Positions 11,189-22,835 are shown, counted from the first letter of the stretch. The stretch: 64,000 nt of DNA from Ligustrum vulgare (GCA_963555705.1 OY743171.1:24174852-24238851), one strand, 5' to 3'. Program-made: numbers and translations. The notes: generated from the letters alone by a model not told the origin.

Positions 11189-12989
11189 AAGCAGGGGCAA
11201 AAATTAGTTTCAATAGGTTTAGTGGATATACATGCATTCCCAGTAAACTATGAATTTTGATGATGATTAACATTTAAATCATGATACTTCTATTTTCCTT
11301 TTCCCTCTCCTTTTCACCACCAAAAAGGTTGTTTTAATTTTTTTGGTTTTGAGCTTTGGAGACTTTAGGCGTATTGTCTTGTTTGAGTGATGATTACATC
11401 ATTTACTAGTGACAGATTAGTGCTGTTGCTTTTGCACTTCTTGTATGTACATTTAGCGAAGTATTGAATATTCTATATGGTTTAAGCATGTTAACCCCCA
11501 TAAATTCATGTTTATGTTTGCTATCTTTTATAATTTGCCTTAATTCATGCAATAAACTTGTATCGGTCCTTCTCTATGCACATGTTCCTTGAAATACTTC
11601 GTAAGCATCTATAATCCTCAACAAATCTAACAATTCTTCAGTTTCTTCCAGCCCTAGTATTCCATTTTATAGTGGACAAAGTAGTGGAGAGAGCCTCCCC
11701 GAGTAAAGATCTGAAGATGGGCAGCATAATGTTGATGCTAAACCCATTTCATTCAAAGAATTAAAGAATGCCACTAGAAACTTTCGACCTGATAGAATTT
11801 TAGGGGAAGGAGGATCTGGTCCTATTTTTAAGGGATGGATCAACGAGCGTACTCTTACTGCTGCAAAGCCTGGATCTGGAATGACCGTTGCTATCAAGAA
11901 GTGGGATCCCAAAAGTTTTCAAGGGTCCAAGGAATGTTTGGTTGGTTCTTTTATTCGGTCTTTGCGAGTCTTATGGCATAATTATGCAAAAATGTTCCGT
12001 AACCCCCCAATTTTTTTGTAGACTAAGGTGAGTTATCTGAGCCATTTTCGTCATCCAAACCTAACTAAGCTTATTGCTTACTGCACCGAGGGTGACCGCA
12101 TAAATGAGTTCTTGCCAAAAGGAAGTTTGGACAATCACTTGTTCAGAAGTAGGTTGCATTAAAATAACTTCTTATTCGACACCTTGGTTGCTAAACATTT
12201 CTGTCTATTTATAAAAAAAACTCTTAAATATCTTTTTTCCATTGTCATATTTGTTATTGAACAAGGTCATGAAGCATTACCTTGTACTAGCTGTATGTCA
12301 TTTTTTGTAATTGTTTCATAGGTTATTATAAATAGGATAGTCATGACTAACTCTTCGATATAATTTAAAATGTTATATGTTTTATTTGTTCTAGTGAGGA
12401 TCTCAATCATATCCGTATTTTTTAGTACTTTACTCCTTTAGTTACCCGTATAGAAAGCCATTTACCTGATATAGTTATTGAATGCATGACTGATAAATAT
12501 TTGGTCATGGCTTCTAAAAACTTTGTGCATCAAAATTTTAAATGTCTATGGACAGATTTTCCGCTTCCTTCATTGCAAGTTTTTGGGGAACCCAGGTGGT
12601 TCTTGCTTTTCAAGTTGCTCTGTGTAAAAATTTACTCCACACCATTAATGATGTATAATTGAATCCACATGGTTATGTCATATAGGATCTTGTACTGATT
12701 CTCCAGAAATTTTAATGTCACATTAGAACACGGATCTAAAAACAATGGTTGACATTTGGTATTGATTTTCTTTCACAGGAGGGTATCATTGTCTTTCTTG
12801 GTCCACTAGAATCAAGGTGGCTGGTGATACTGCTAGAGGACCTTCTTTCTTGCACAATGCTAAAAACCAAGTGATACATCAAAATTTCAAGTCTACAAAC
12901 GTTCTTTTAGATGAGGTCCGTTACATTTTATTTTATTCATGTATTGGTTTTCACCTAAGGTAGTTGTTTTCCATATAAAAAGCAATATC

Positions 12990-13355
12990 CTAGGTTGCAC
13001 TGACACTCTATCGGGAGCCAGTGTGTCGTGTTTGACATGTGTCCGATACTGACACTCTCCGACACGTGTCAGATCTACACCATATACATCAAAATGAAAA
13101 AAGGAAGGAGCGAAATGCGTGCAATTAAAAAAATTATAAATCTAACTTACAAGTTTATTTTTATTTGATATCCTCATTTTGATTCAATAAATATACAATG
13201 TGTTGTTTGTAATAAGACTAAAATAATAATAAATTAAAAAAATTAATTTGCTTGTCCCTAACGTGTCGTGTCCTAACTTTTTAAAAAAATCACGTGTCCG
13301 TATCGCATCGTGTCGTGTCGTGTCCATGTCGTGTGTCGGTATCCGTGTAACTTAG
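12990..13355. mobile_element. hAT-like non-autonomous element, 366 bp
   Basis: The ends are imperfect inverted repeats: CTAGGTTGCACTGACAC on the left and, reversed, CTAAGTTACACGGATACC on the right. They are flanked by an 8-bp direct repeat with one mismatch: GCAATATC (12982-12989) and GTAATATC (13356-13363). The interior near both ends is rich in GTGTCGTGTC-like repeats. The 8-bp duplication suggests hAT. It lies in the intron between the fourth and fifth exon-like blocks of RLCK pseudogene 1. Confidence 0.75.
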
Positions 13356-14209
13356 GTAATATCCTTGTTACATTATGGGGGCATGAATTTATTGCCAAGT
13401 TGTCCAGCTTTGGTGTCGCTAGGGATGGGCCACCTGAAGATAGGACTCATGTGTCTACTAGAGTAGTGGGTACATATGGCTACGCTGCACCAGAATATTT
13501 GGCTACAGGTTTGGCACGACAAAATACTTTTTCTCTACTCCCTTTGCACTTCAAAATCATATTATTATTTATCAAAAAAAAAATCATATTATCATTAACG
13601 TAGCCATATTAAACTCTTTGCTGATGGGCAAGCTATTTATCGAAAAAGTGTGATGTATATGGATGTGGAGTTGTTTTGCTAGAATTACTATTGGGACGTC
13701 GGGCTATTGATAGATCTACTAGTGTTAAAGACCCTATCCTGTTGGATTAGGCAAGACCATATTTGTCTACGAAGAAAAATGTGTATCAAGTTATTGACAC
13801 CAAATTGGAAGTCCAATACCCTCAAGATGGACCAGTTATTGCTTCAAATCTTGCTTTCATTAGGTCTTTCCACAACATAGAACATATGAGGCATGAATTC
13901 TACACTTTTGCCTTACCTAAGAACATTACTCAATTGAGATTTTCACATCAAATTCCTGGAGATCGAAGCAAAGCAAGGGACGGGACTTGAAGACTACTCG
14001 AAGAATCGATACATTGGTGCAAGCTTTTCATTCTTCTATGTTATTTTCAAAGAACACCTACTTATATTGTTCTTTTTATTTAAACATGATGTGTAACTAA
14101 ATCTCAATATTGGGTTGAACGATGTAGCATAACTTTATTATTTTAATTCCAAATTTCTTTATTTTAATGATTCGTTGCTTTTATTGATTTATTACTGTGT
14201 TTAAGGGAT

Positions 14210-15300
14210 GAGTTAATTGACCACTAATTCATGATATATTGAGTTATTTTCATAATTCGAGAGGTGTTTAATAACTTATATTAAAGTAATAAATCCAGTA
14301 ATTTGACAAAAGATAGAGATATACTTCTGTTATTATCGTGGTCATGTGTGAATTCTTGTATTCTATCCATCTAGATAATGAATATTCAGACTCTTTATAA
14401 AGATACACAATTGACTTAGTTAGATAGAATTAATTTAAACTCGAGAGAGAAATTTCAATAAACATTAGTTTATTCGACCGATATGCATATTTAGGAAATA
14501 AACTGGAATTATAGTTAATTTAATTGGTTAGGTGAAATCATGAATCTCAACTACTTTACAATCGTTTTTAAAAACAAAATAAACTTGCAATTTATTTCTT
14601 TATTTAATTTTCTTTGTTTTAGTTTAAAATCACAATATTCATTGGTTCAAATATGGATAGGAACTAACAATTTCGATACTTATTAGCAGCTTTCATGAGA
14701 CGATAATCCGGACTCATTTGTCCACTTTATTTTTTTTGACGATCTGTACACTTGCGGGTATACTTTGCATCGTAAAATAAGGTGAACAGTGGCCGTGCAA
14801 GCCACCTAAAGTCGGATATGTTGGTTTGATGTCTAAATGCACAGCCACCTTGTAGGATTGGGGTGGCCACGTGGTTTAAAGTATCCCAGGACATTTCCAC
14901 CTTTCAGCATGTATAATAGGTCCTTGTTCTTTTATTTCACCTTGGTCCTTCACCTTCTGATTATGACAAGTTAGGCCCCATACTTTTGAATCTCTTCAAT
15001 TATACTTTCAATTCACAATTATCTGCAATTATATCTACCTTCTTTACTTCTTTGAACTCAAGTTCACGTTGCAATTCTTGGTTGTCCTCATTTGCTTCAA
15101 TTTTGTGCATTTTAACTAGAAAAGTCATGCACATGCTCATATTTCTAACAACTTGTCTCATTTCCAAAACATTGGAATATCTTAAGAAAAGTGAACCAAA
15201 AAAAAAAAAAAAAAAAAATATTAAGTAGATTTTATTCTCAAAAGACAACACAATATCCTAACTTAGATATACAAAGTGTATAAAATACACTTATCAAATA
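14210..15300 (+). repeat. Athila-type LTR-like sequence, plus orientation
   Basis: 14400-14810 is similar in inverted orientation to 19230-19570, including GACGATAATCCGGACTC and a CACTTGCGGGTATAC-like block typical of Athila LTR ends. The following 14810-15250 contains GTGGCCACGTGG-like motifs, also found beyond the other copy (18900-19040). A looser match of the same architecture occurs at 42150-42740. A poly-A run lies at 15199-15218. No coding sequence is recognised. Confidence 0.55.
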
Positions 15301-16040
15301 CCCCCAAACTAGAATTTTTGTTCATCCCCGAACAATCTAGAATTAAACAATGAAACATAAATTTACAAAACACAAATGTTTTTGTTATGTCAACTTTTTT
15401 ACCATGTGCCTCAGAAATCCAAATGACAGTATACTTTAGCATAAAACTTTAAACAACACAATAAAATATTTCTAGTTATCTCATGCTAGACTATCAAGTG
15501 TGTATATGAATAGCCAAAGTCAAACGCATACTCATATAAGAACATACTTAACATAATGTTGCTAATTTTGCTCAAACAAACTAGAATCTCATGTATTCAA
15601 CCTATGATATTCTAATGATTTTCCTTACAACACTCATTGATGATCAACACTAATTGTTTTTCTCTTAAATCTCTGGGTGTTTAACTATAGTGGTTTCTAA
15701 AAAAAAAATCATTGCATTTTTCGCATAATATAGCCATAATTAGAAATATGCATGCACAACAAATCAGCGGTAAGAAATTCCCAATTTCACATCTCCAATT
15801 TCCAAAGTTCAAGTCAACAAAGCTTATACCATGCACTTTATTTTTATATGAACGATGTTTTCTTTTATTTTCCTTGTCTTTTACTATTTTTGTGCAATAC
15901 TTTTCTTATTTACTTTTTATGTGACCTCTTTATCTAGTTTGGGTCGATGACTCCCAAACCAGATGACTTTAGGGTAGTAGGTTCAGAGAACCCATTAGAC
16001 TTAATTACTCGAGTCACAAAGGCGACAAAGAAGAGTTAAA
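15300..16040. other. Non-coding Athila-derived spacer
   Basis: AT-rich sequence with stops in all frames. No protein, RNA or repeat boundary was recognised. It lies between the LTR-like segment and repeat B and is probably untranslated sequence of the same degenerate gypsy copies. Confidence 0.4.
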
Positions 16041-16650
16041 GTTGTGATGTTGTCTTATGTGTAAGTCCTCTCTCTCTTAAACTTTTTAATTGACCCTTGC
16101 AACGAGTTTTGGGTTGATAACTCCCAATTTAGTTGAATTTCTGGTACTAGGTTTTAACACCCTTACAAGTTTACTTGTTCGAGTAAAAAAGGATACAAAG
16201 AGTGGAATTAGACTTTTATTCTTTCTGTTTTTATGCTAGTGCTGGCTTATACCCTGTTGACCAAACCCCTTCAACCAAAAGTGTAAAACCAAGGACCACA
16301 GACTATCAACCCATCAATGCATGCATATAGTAACGTTTCCACCCCCAAACTGCTTCTTGAGCGATTTGGTTCTAATTTTGGGCCGAGATATCTAGAGATC
16401 AATGTTTGGGATTTTAAAGTCATTTCCAGGTTCAAATTGCATAAATACGCCCCACATATGCCAAACACACTCCTACACAAGTAATAATTTAACAATTGCT
16501 ATTTGCTCAAGAATATGGACATCTAACATGAATAACAAGTCAAGACGAATCACGTTTTTATGTTGTCCATTATTCAAGCTAAAGCAAAAAATTGATCCAA
16601 ATTATTTCCGAGGAAATAAACAAATCAACAAAATTCTCAAGGCGACTTAA
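16040..16650. repeat. Dispersed repeat B, copy 1
   Basis: It matches 19575-20150 in the same orientation. Shared landmarks are TATGTGTAAGTCCTC versus TATGTATAAGTCCTC, GTGCTGGCTTATAC versus GTACTGGCTTATAC, TTTCCACCCCCAAACT, and ACAAGTAATAATTTAAC versus ACAAGTAATTATTCAAC. Copy 2 lies directly downstream of an Athila-type integrase on the minus strand, so this is likely the untranslated part of that family. Similarity by eye is about three quarters. Confidence 0.65.
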
Positions 16651-16789
16651 ATTCAAAAACTCGGATAAACTGACCTCGCCCCCAAACTAGAGATATCCAT
16701 TTCCCTCAATGGATTAAATGGAGATTATATAAAAAAAATAAGAATAAAAATAAGAAAATAAGGCTCAAAATACTCCCTATTGAGTGTGT

Positions 16790-18574
16790 GCTCCTACTAG
16801 TCTGGTGGTGCTATAGATGGTCTTGGCTCCTCTGGGTTATGTCTCTGCCTCTTGAGAATTGTCAACCTATCCTCCATCGATGCAAAGCATGTGTTGATTC
16901 TCATAAGCCCAGCGTGAATCTCAGTCAAAGCATAGCGTGCTGAGCGCTGTTCCTCACCTATCCTGGCCTACATCAGCGCATTGGTCCTCCAATCCAAAAT
17001 ATATATCTGCAACTAAACCATTTGAGTCTCCCTCGAAGCAGTCAAAATTGCATCCATGAGTTGTCATCTCAGCTAGTACTTTCCTGAGTACTCTGCCATC
17101 AGTTGGTGGCATTGGAGCTGGTGCTACTACGGGAGCTGGTGCAGTGATGCTTTGAACTGGTTGAGCCTATGGTGCATGATTCCCCTACTCATGTCTCATG
17201 TCCTCATGCAAATAGTCTCATCTAGAGATAAAGACTCCTCATGTGGCATCAACTCCACCCCTTCTGATAGGCATATCCAAGAGATGAGGCTAGGGAAATG
17301 ACCTGGCATGAGCCGTCCATCCGTGATGTAAGTGTCATGATGAGTTCGAAAATGTGGCGTCCTAGATCCAATTTGTATCCCCTAGCTAAATGATGAATGA
17401 GTCATGCTCTCTCCTCATTGAAGTATGTCCTGTAAGAAGTGTGATCAATGTTGTGACTGATGAAAATGTGGAGAATCCTGATGCTATTTGTCATCTCACT
17501 ATGTGTAAACCGACCATCCCTCTCCAAGATAGCATCCTTCTAAAATATAAGAAACGAGTGATCTCATCAATGTCTCTATCAACTAAGATCTGCTCTATCC
17601 CATCTGGGAGTAGGCACATTTTCTCGGAACCGGTGGAACCGGACCTGGACCAATTAGAACCGGCCGGTCTAGATTCGATTCAGCCAAGGAAAATTTCCGA
17701 TTTGGTACTTGTATTTAAAACGGAACGGGAACCGGTCTTGTTCCCGGTTCTTATTAATTGGAACCGACGGTACTTCGATTCCCTCGTATGTTGAATTTTT
17801 TTTTAATATAAATCGTGAAGAGATGAAACCATTAGGCAAGTTCCCACTTGACCAAAATTCCTTTCCATTCCCAACTTCCCACATAAACAGAATCCTCCTC
17901 CAATTCCACCTAATCTCTTTAATTCTTTACTTTATATAATCAATTTAAATCCCAATTTAAGTTTTAACTTATAATTCCCAATCCCAAATCTAAATCTGTC
18001 GACATTACCTAAATCCTAAGTAATTTTACAAACAAAACTCTAAAAACTATTGATATGGAATTTCGATTTTCAAAGGCAAATTTACGCAAACGGTAGAGTT
18101 GAAATAATTTTTTTTTAAAAGTAGCACTGAAAGAAATTTTTAATCTTTATTAGGGAACATTTTACTCTAACATTTTCAAATGTAAAAGACCGAACCCGAC
18201 CGACCCGAAACCAATTGGTTCGGTTTCGTAGCTAAATATGGAACCAATGGTTCCATTACTAAGATTCTCATTGGTAATCGGTTCAGTTCGGATCCTTTTG
18301 AAATCAGACCGCGCCCACTCCTAATCCTGTCATTGGTCAAACCCAATGCTATCTCAATAATACTCGGGGAGAATCTGATCCATTGTCCTCTAACCCATGT
18401 CTTATGCATATACTCTGCTCCATCAGTGTCAATGCTTTGATTAAAATTTGCCATAAATTCCTCGACTAATGTGGGATAGACTGGATGAGGTGTACTAGCC
18501 ACCTTGTGCCAACCAGCTGTTTCAATCAAGGTGGATAATTCGGTGTTCGAAAAATCTCCCAATAAACATAGCAT
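16790..18574 (-). pseudogene. Athila-associated env-like / putative plant transposon-protein ORF, interrupted
   Basis: Minus-strand 18574-18324 encodes LSTLIETAGWHKV, LVEEFMANFNQS and VRGQWIRFSPSIIEIALGL. This pattern (GWH, LV-EF-AN, VRG-x-x-x-FS) belongs to the 'putative plant transposon protein' domain found beside Athila-type gypsy elements. A 719-bp insertion (17605-18323) splits it. Low-quality coding sequence resumes below 17597 (a DEITRFLYFRRM-like segment near 17550) and fades to about 16790. Function of the domain is unknown. Stops and frameshifts make it non-functional. Confidence 0.6.
17605..18323. mobile_element. hAT-like non-autonomous element, 719 bp
   Basis: The left end TGGGAGTAGGCACA and the reversed right end TAGGAGTGGGCGCGG form short imperfect inverted repeats of the TAGGGGTGGGC class seen in hAT elements. 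The flanks are ATCCCATC (17597-17604) and ATCCTGTC (18324-18331), an 8-bp duplication with two transition differences. Subterminal sequence is full of GAACCGG and GGTTCGGTT repeats on opposite strands. There is no transposase. It sits inside the env-like ORF. Confidence 0.75.
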
Positions 18575-18889
18575 TTGATGTATGAATCAAGCCACATTTT
18601 TACCCAACAATCCTACAACTCAATTGCACCATCTATTACTTAATCCCATCCTCCATCATTTACAAATATGAAAATCCATTTTCAATGAACTCTACCAAAA
18701 ATATGGCAAAAATTAGGGTTTAAAGGGAAACTTACCTTAAATTTGATGATGGAATGAAGAATATCACGTACCAATGTCAAAATGTGATGCACAATTGATA
18801 CTTGAAATGAAGTTTTGTTGAGAACGATCGAGGGAGAGTAGAGAGTTGTGGTCAGGTGGAATAAAAAATGAAGAGGTTGTTCCTGTTTT

Positions 18890-19570
18890 AAAATTTGATT
18901 TTTGGTCCCCAGAAACACTGCGCAGTCACGTAGTGTAAATTACAGTGGCCACGCAGGTCAACATTTTAAAATCTATATGTTTATATAGTGATCACGTGGC
19001 TGCACACCTCCCAAGCTGGTGGCCGTGCGCATTACTGGATTTTCTTTTTGAATTTTGTTTTATTTATTCGACCATTTCTTACATGGTAAAGGGCTCATGT
19101 CACATCTATAGGACTCTACTTTCCATTTCTCAACATATGTTGGAATGATGGACAAATTTTATCAACAATTTCACCTCGCTACCTTAAATCAAATGAAAAC
19201 TTTCTTTGTGCAACATATTGTACTGTTCACTTTATTTTGCAACGTAAAATATACTCACAAGTGCACGGATCGTGAAAAATAATAAATTGGATCTCAGAGT
19301 CCGGATTATCGTCCTCACGAAGACTGCTTCGAAATGTTTTAATTCCTAACTCTATTAGAATAGTGGAATTGGGTTTTGTATTTAAAACTAAAACAAGAAC
19401 ATAGATGCCAATGTTGTTTTGTTTTTAAAACGATTGTAAAATAGTTGGGATTCACAATTTCACCTTACCAATTAAATTAACTCAAACTCTTGTTCTATTT
19501 CCTAAATATGTATGCAGTCGAATTCACGGATGTATATTGAGATTATTCCTTATCTAGATGCATTAAAGAT
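18890..19570 (-). repeat. Athila-type LTR-like sequence, minus orientation
   Basis: Inverted relative to 14400-14810: reversed, it reads GACGATAATCCGGACTC then CACGATCCGTGCACTTG. The adjacent 18900-19040 contains GTGGCCACGC and GGTGGCCGTGCGC motifs like those at 14780-14880. It lies downstream of the integrase and repeat B copy 2 on the minus strand, so it may be the 3' LTR of that element, although the opposite arm at 14.2 kb does not fit a simple LTR pair. Confidence 0.5.
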
Positions 19571-19574
19571 GTTT

Positions 19575-20150
19575 TTATGTCATATGTATAAGTCCTCTAT
19601 CCCTTAAGCTTTATAATTGATCCATGTAACGAGCTTTAGGTTGGTAGCTCTCAATTCAAATGAATTTAGGGTACCAAATTTTAACATCCTTAAAAGCTTA
19701 TTTGCTCGAGTAAAAAAGATTACGAAGAGAAGAATAAGACTTATGTATTGAGTGCTAGTACTGGCTTATACTCGTTGACCAAGACCTCTTAGACCAATAA
19801 CACATTTCAAAAACTTCATACCCTCAAAAGTTTAAGCATATCTTCACCAATCTTTCCACCCCCAAACTACTCTTGACCAAGTTTAGATTCTAAGTTTAAA
19901 GGTTGGGATGTTTATAGATCTAAGTTTAGGAATCATAGAGTCAAACATATGTCGAAAAATTTAAAATTACCCCAAATATACCGAATAAATCTCTCCACAA
20001 GTAATTATTCAACCTTGATTGTGCTAAATTTTAGAAAAGTGTAACATGGATAAAGTCAGAAAAACATTTAACCACGTATGTTGTCAAAAACTCTAATTAA
20101 AACATAAATTCAATAAAACTATATCATAGGCAATAAGCAAATCACAAAAG
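19575..20150. repeat. Dispersed repeat B, copy 2
   Basis: Direct match to 16040-16650 (landmarks listed there). It begins right after the Athila integrase C-terminal region on the minus strand. Poly-T and poly-A tracts at 20166-20196 separate it from the coding part. Confidence 0.65.
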
Positions 20151-20196
20151 TTTTGAATTTTTCGAGGTTTTTTTTTTTTTATCCCAAAAAAAAAAA

Positions 20197-20860
20197 TCAA
20201 ATCAAATGAATGCATGAAATGAATATAAGATACATGACATGAATGAGATTTTCCACAATCAAATTAGAACCATTTACTGTAGTCTCTAAGATTCTCTTTA
20301 ACTGCCAATTGGAAGTTTCAACATGCCCACTAGTTTGAGGATGATATGCTGTCCCCATGAGGTAATGAGTTCCATATTTTGCTAAAATTGCCTTGAAAAA
20401 TCTATTGTTGTAGTGCGCTCCTCCATCACTGATTATTGCCCGTGGTGCTCCGAATCTAGTGAAAATGTTTTTTTCTGATAAAGTCAACCAGCACCCGTGC
20501 ATCATTTCTTGGAGTTGCTTTTGCCTCCAACCACTTAGACACATAATCAATGGTAACCAAAATGTACCTATTGTTGTAGGATGGTGGGAATGGACCCATG
20601 AAGTCAATCCCCACACATTGAACACTTCCACCTCCAAGACATTGTTATGTGGCATTTCTTGCCTTAATGAAATGTTTCCCGTGCACTAACACCTATCACA
20701 TGCCTTCACAAGGGAAAACACATCTTTGAATAAAGTAGGCTAATAAAATCCACGTTGCAATACCTTAGGGAATATTTTTGTAGCTCCCATGTGTCCACCA
20801 TATGGAGAAGAATGTCACTTCTCGAGAATGGGAATCATCTCTTCATCTGGAATGCATCTT
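20197..20860 (-). pseudogene. Athila-type gypsy integrase
   Basis: Minus-strand translation shows IPDEEMIPILEKCHSSPYGG (the zinc-binding N-terminus in broken frame), an [11 protein letters not shown] first-aspartate block near 20550 in a shifted frame, then [20 protein letters not shown] with the second aspartate. AYHPQTSGHVETSNWQLKRI follows, with the catalytic glutamate. All three acidic residues are present in the DNA, but at least one frameshift and a stop separate them. The RT and RNase H that should precede it are missing: the junction to the protease fragment lies near 20860. Confidence 0.85.
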
Positions 20861-20861
20861 C

Positions 20862-21710
20862 AAATCATAAGTGTCCCTTTGTCAACATCAATCATGGATT
20901 TCCCCGTCCTCAAGAATGGTCAGTGCAAAATGAGTGGCATTGATTTGTCTTCCTCCATGTCCAGAATGACAAAATCCGTTGGATAGATGAACTTATTCAC
21001 TTTTATTAATACATCTTCAAGAATACCCCATGGATATTTAATAGACCTATCAACCAGCTGCAGAGAAATTGTTGTTGGTTTTGCTTCCCCAATCCCAAGT
21101 TTCCTGAAAATAGACAAAGATATTAAATTAATACTGGCACCCAAACCACACAAAGCAGATTAAAATTTAAGAGGTCCAATAGTGCAAGGTATTGTAAAAC
21201 TCCCTGGAACTTTTAACTTAGGAGGTAGCTTTCTTTGAATGATAGCAATACACTCTTCAATTAACATCATCGTTTGATGCTCATCAAACTTCTGTTTATT
21301 TGAGAGAATTGCCTTCAAGAACCTTACATAACTAAGCATATTTACTAAAGCTTCTGCAAATGGGATATTGATGTGCAATTGCTTGATCGATGAATTTGGC
21401 GAACTGTTGCTCTAGCTTATGTCTCCCCACTCTTTACGGATATGGGATGGGATGTACATATGCCTTCATTGTAATTTGTGCTTCTTTTTTTTCTGATTTT
21501 CTGGATTTGATGGTTTTAATGGCTAATTAACTACTTTAGGATGTTCTTCCTCTCCTTCAGCTTCTTCTTTCAAATTTTCTTTTTCTTCAGATTTCTTAAT
21601 TTGTATTTCAGGTAACTGAATCCCACTACTTGTTATTCCTTGAACTTGCTCTTTGGAGTTAGTTTCAGCTTTACTTTGTGGCCTTGATAGCTGGTTTTCT
21701 GATTTCATTG
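20862..21710 (-). pseudogene. Athila-type gypsy gag C-terminus and protease
   Basis: Minus-strand text includes HINIPFAEALVNMLSYVRFL, KLPPKLKVPGSFTIPCTIG and LGASINLISLSIFRKLGIG, followed by LVDRSIKYPWGILEDVLIKV and TDFVILDMEEDKS. This is the standard Athila gag-protease linker. The usual CDLGAS active site reads CGLGAS here, so the catalytic aspartate is glycine, and a TAA lies a few codons before it. Upstream, 21708-21523 is a Glu/Lys-rich gag tail. It ends abruptly near 20862, where integrase sequence begins. Confidence 0.8.
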
Positions 21711-22289
21711 CTACAATTTCTCATATCTAGCTCCTATTCTCCCTAACTTCAACTTGTTGATTTTGCAAAAGCTATAGTATCAGATCTTCCTTTGATGTAA
21801 TTGTTAACTGTTGTGAGGAAATGAAGATATGTAAACTTGTTTTTGACAACATGTAGATTGTTAAGACAGTTTAATATTGCAAAATTAAGTTTATAATCAA
21901 GGTCAAGGCAATCCCGATGCAACAGACTCGATCAAGTTCTTTTGGAATTGTTATTTTGATAGCAAGTCATAATCACTGTTTACAGATTTTTTTTTTCCGC
22001 TTGAACTATGATTGATGGACATCGATGCAAACTCACACTTTTACTATGAAACCCATCCTATTAAATGTGATTTTTGATGTGCTAACCTATTGTGAATGTT
22101 GTTATACCTATAGAGGGGTAATTACACTCTGCACCATTTTCTTTTTGAACTAAAATATATACATTTGCAAAATCTTATTGAAATTTATGTCATTTTCTTT
22201 TCATACTCAAATTTATGCTATAAGTATCATAAAAGTTTGAAAAGTATCATAGAAAAATGTCGCAAGTTTTAGTAAATAAGAAGTATCAT

Positions 22290-22325
<36 letters not shown>

Positions 22326-22560
22326 AAGTATTAAGGTGTGATACTTTTTGAGAGACGTAAATTTCAGCTTGACCGCAAATCTTTGATATTTATGTGAATG
22401 TCCCATCTATAAATTATGTGGCATATACATGATAAAAGGGAGGGTTCCACAATAGTTGATTGGACATCGACTGTGCCAGTTGGATTGTATGCATCGAAGC
22501 AAGCATCCTCTTATTGGTTTTGGGCCTCGTTCACTAACACATCTTGACCCAATTCCTCTT
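21710..22560. other. Intergenic AT-rich sequence
   Basis: No gene, LTR boundary or transposon end was recognised. It contains a homopolymer T tract at about 22290-22324. The first 200 bp may still be degraded gag leader of the Athila copy. Confidence 0.5.
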
Positions 22561-22581
22561 ATATAGAATTGAGTGCATTTA

Positions 22582-22835
22582 GCCCCCAGGGCACATCTCC
22601 AAGTGGCAAAGGGGATGGGTGGTAAGTGCTCAGCGCAGCTGTGTGCTTGGTTCGATTTCCCGCAAGGTGGAATTGGCCTTGTGGCAAGCGGGAGTTATTG
22701 AGCGTTTCTCATACTTACCATAAGCCCTTCCACCCTGGCTCCTTAGAGGCATAACCTGGATTTACCTTCCCGAACCAATGGCCTTGAGCGTGGTCGGTTC
22801 GGACCCTCAGGGTGTGGGCTACACCTTTTTTTTTT
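22582..22835 (+). mobile_element. tRNA-derived SINE (Au-like), 254 bp
   Basis: Flanked by perfect 17-bp direct repeats AGAATTGAGTGCATTTA at 22565-22581 and 22836-22852. The 5' part carries an A-box-like segment (AAGTGGCAAAGGGG, then GGTGGTAAGTGC) and a clear B box GGTTCGATTTCC at 22649-22660, the internal RNA polymerase III promoter of tRNA-derived SINEs. The 3' end is a short T run (22825-22835) typical of plant Au-type SINEs. It would be mobilised in trans by a LINE. The perfect duplications suggest a comparatively young insertion. Confidence 0.9.

Larger units (their letters stand above)
10385..13990 (+). pseudogene. RLCK-VII (PBS1-like) kinase pseudogene 1
   Basis: Exon-like blocks are seen at about 10385-10444 (SISSPTHDHIPVNPK, donor gtatgt), 11642-11936 (SFKELKNATRNFRPDRILG, then KPGSGMTVAIKKW), 12022-12148 (YLSHFRHPNLTKLIAYC, PKGSLDNHLF), 12779-12915 (LSWSTRIKVAGDTARG, then NFKSTNVLLDE), 13383-13508 ([19 protein letters not shown]) and 13632-13990 (KKCDVYGCGVVLLELLLGRR). 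The family phosphorylates immune and growth-signalling substrates at the plasma membrane. Here the HRD aspartate is asparagine (HQNFK), DFG is SFG, a TAA follows SGESLPE in exon 2, and a TAG at 13748-13750 replaces the W of VDWA. Part of the EGDNRLLVYEF region is missing. The MG start is lost (TCA-GGT). It is non-functional as a kinase, and its nearest relative in the window is 53020-54759. Confidence 0.85.

Noticed and set aside
22582..22835. tRNA gene (B box GGTTCGATTTCC)
   Set aside because: No cloverleaf can be formed around it, and the 17-bp target duplications and T tail identify a SINE.
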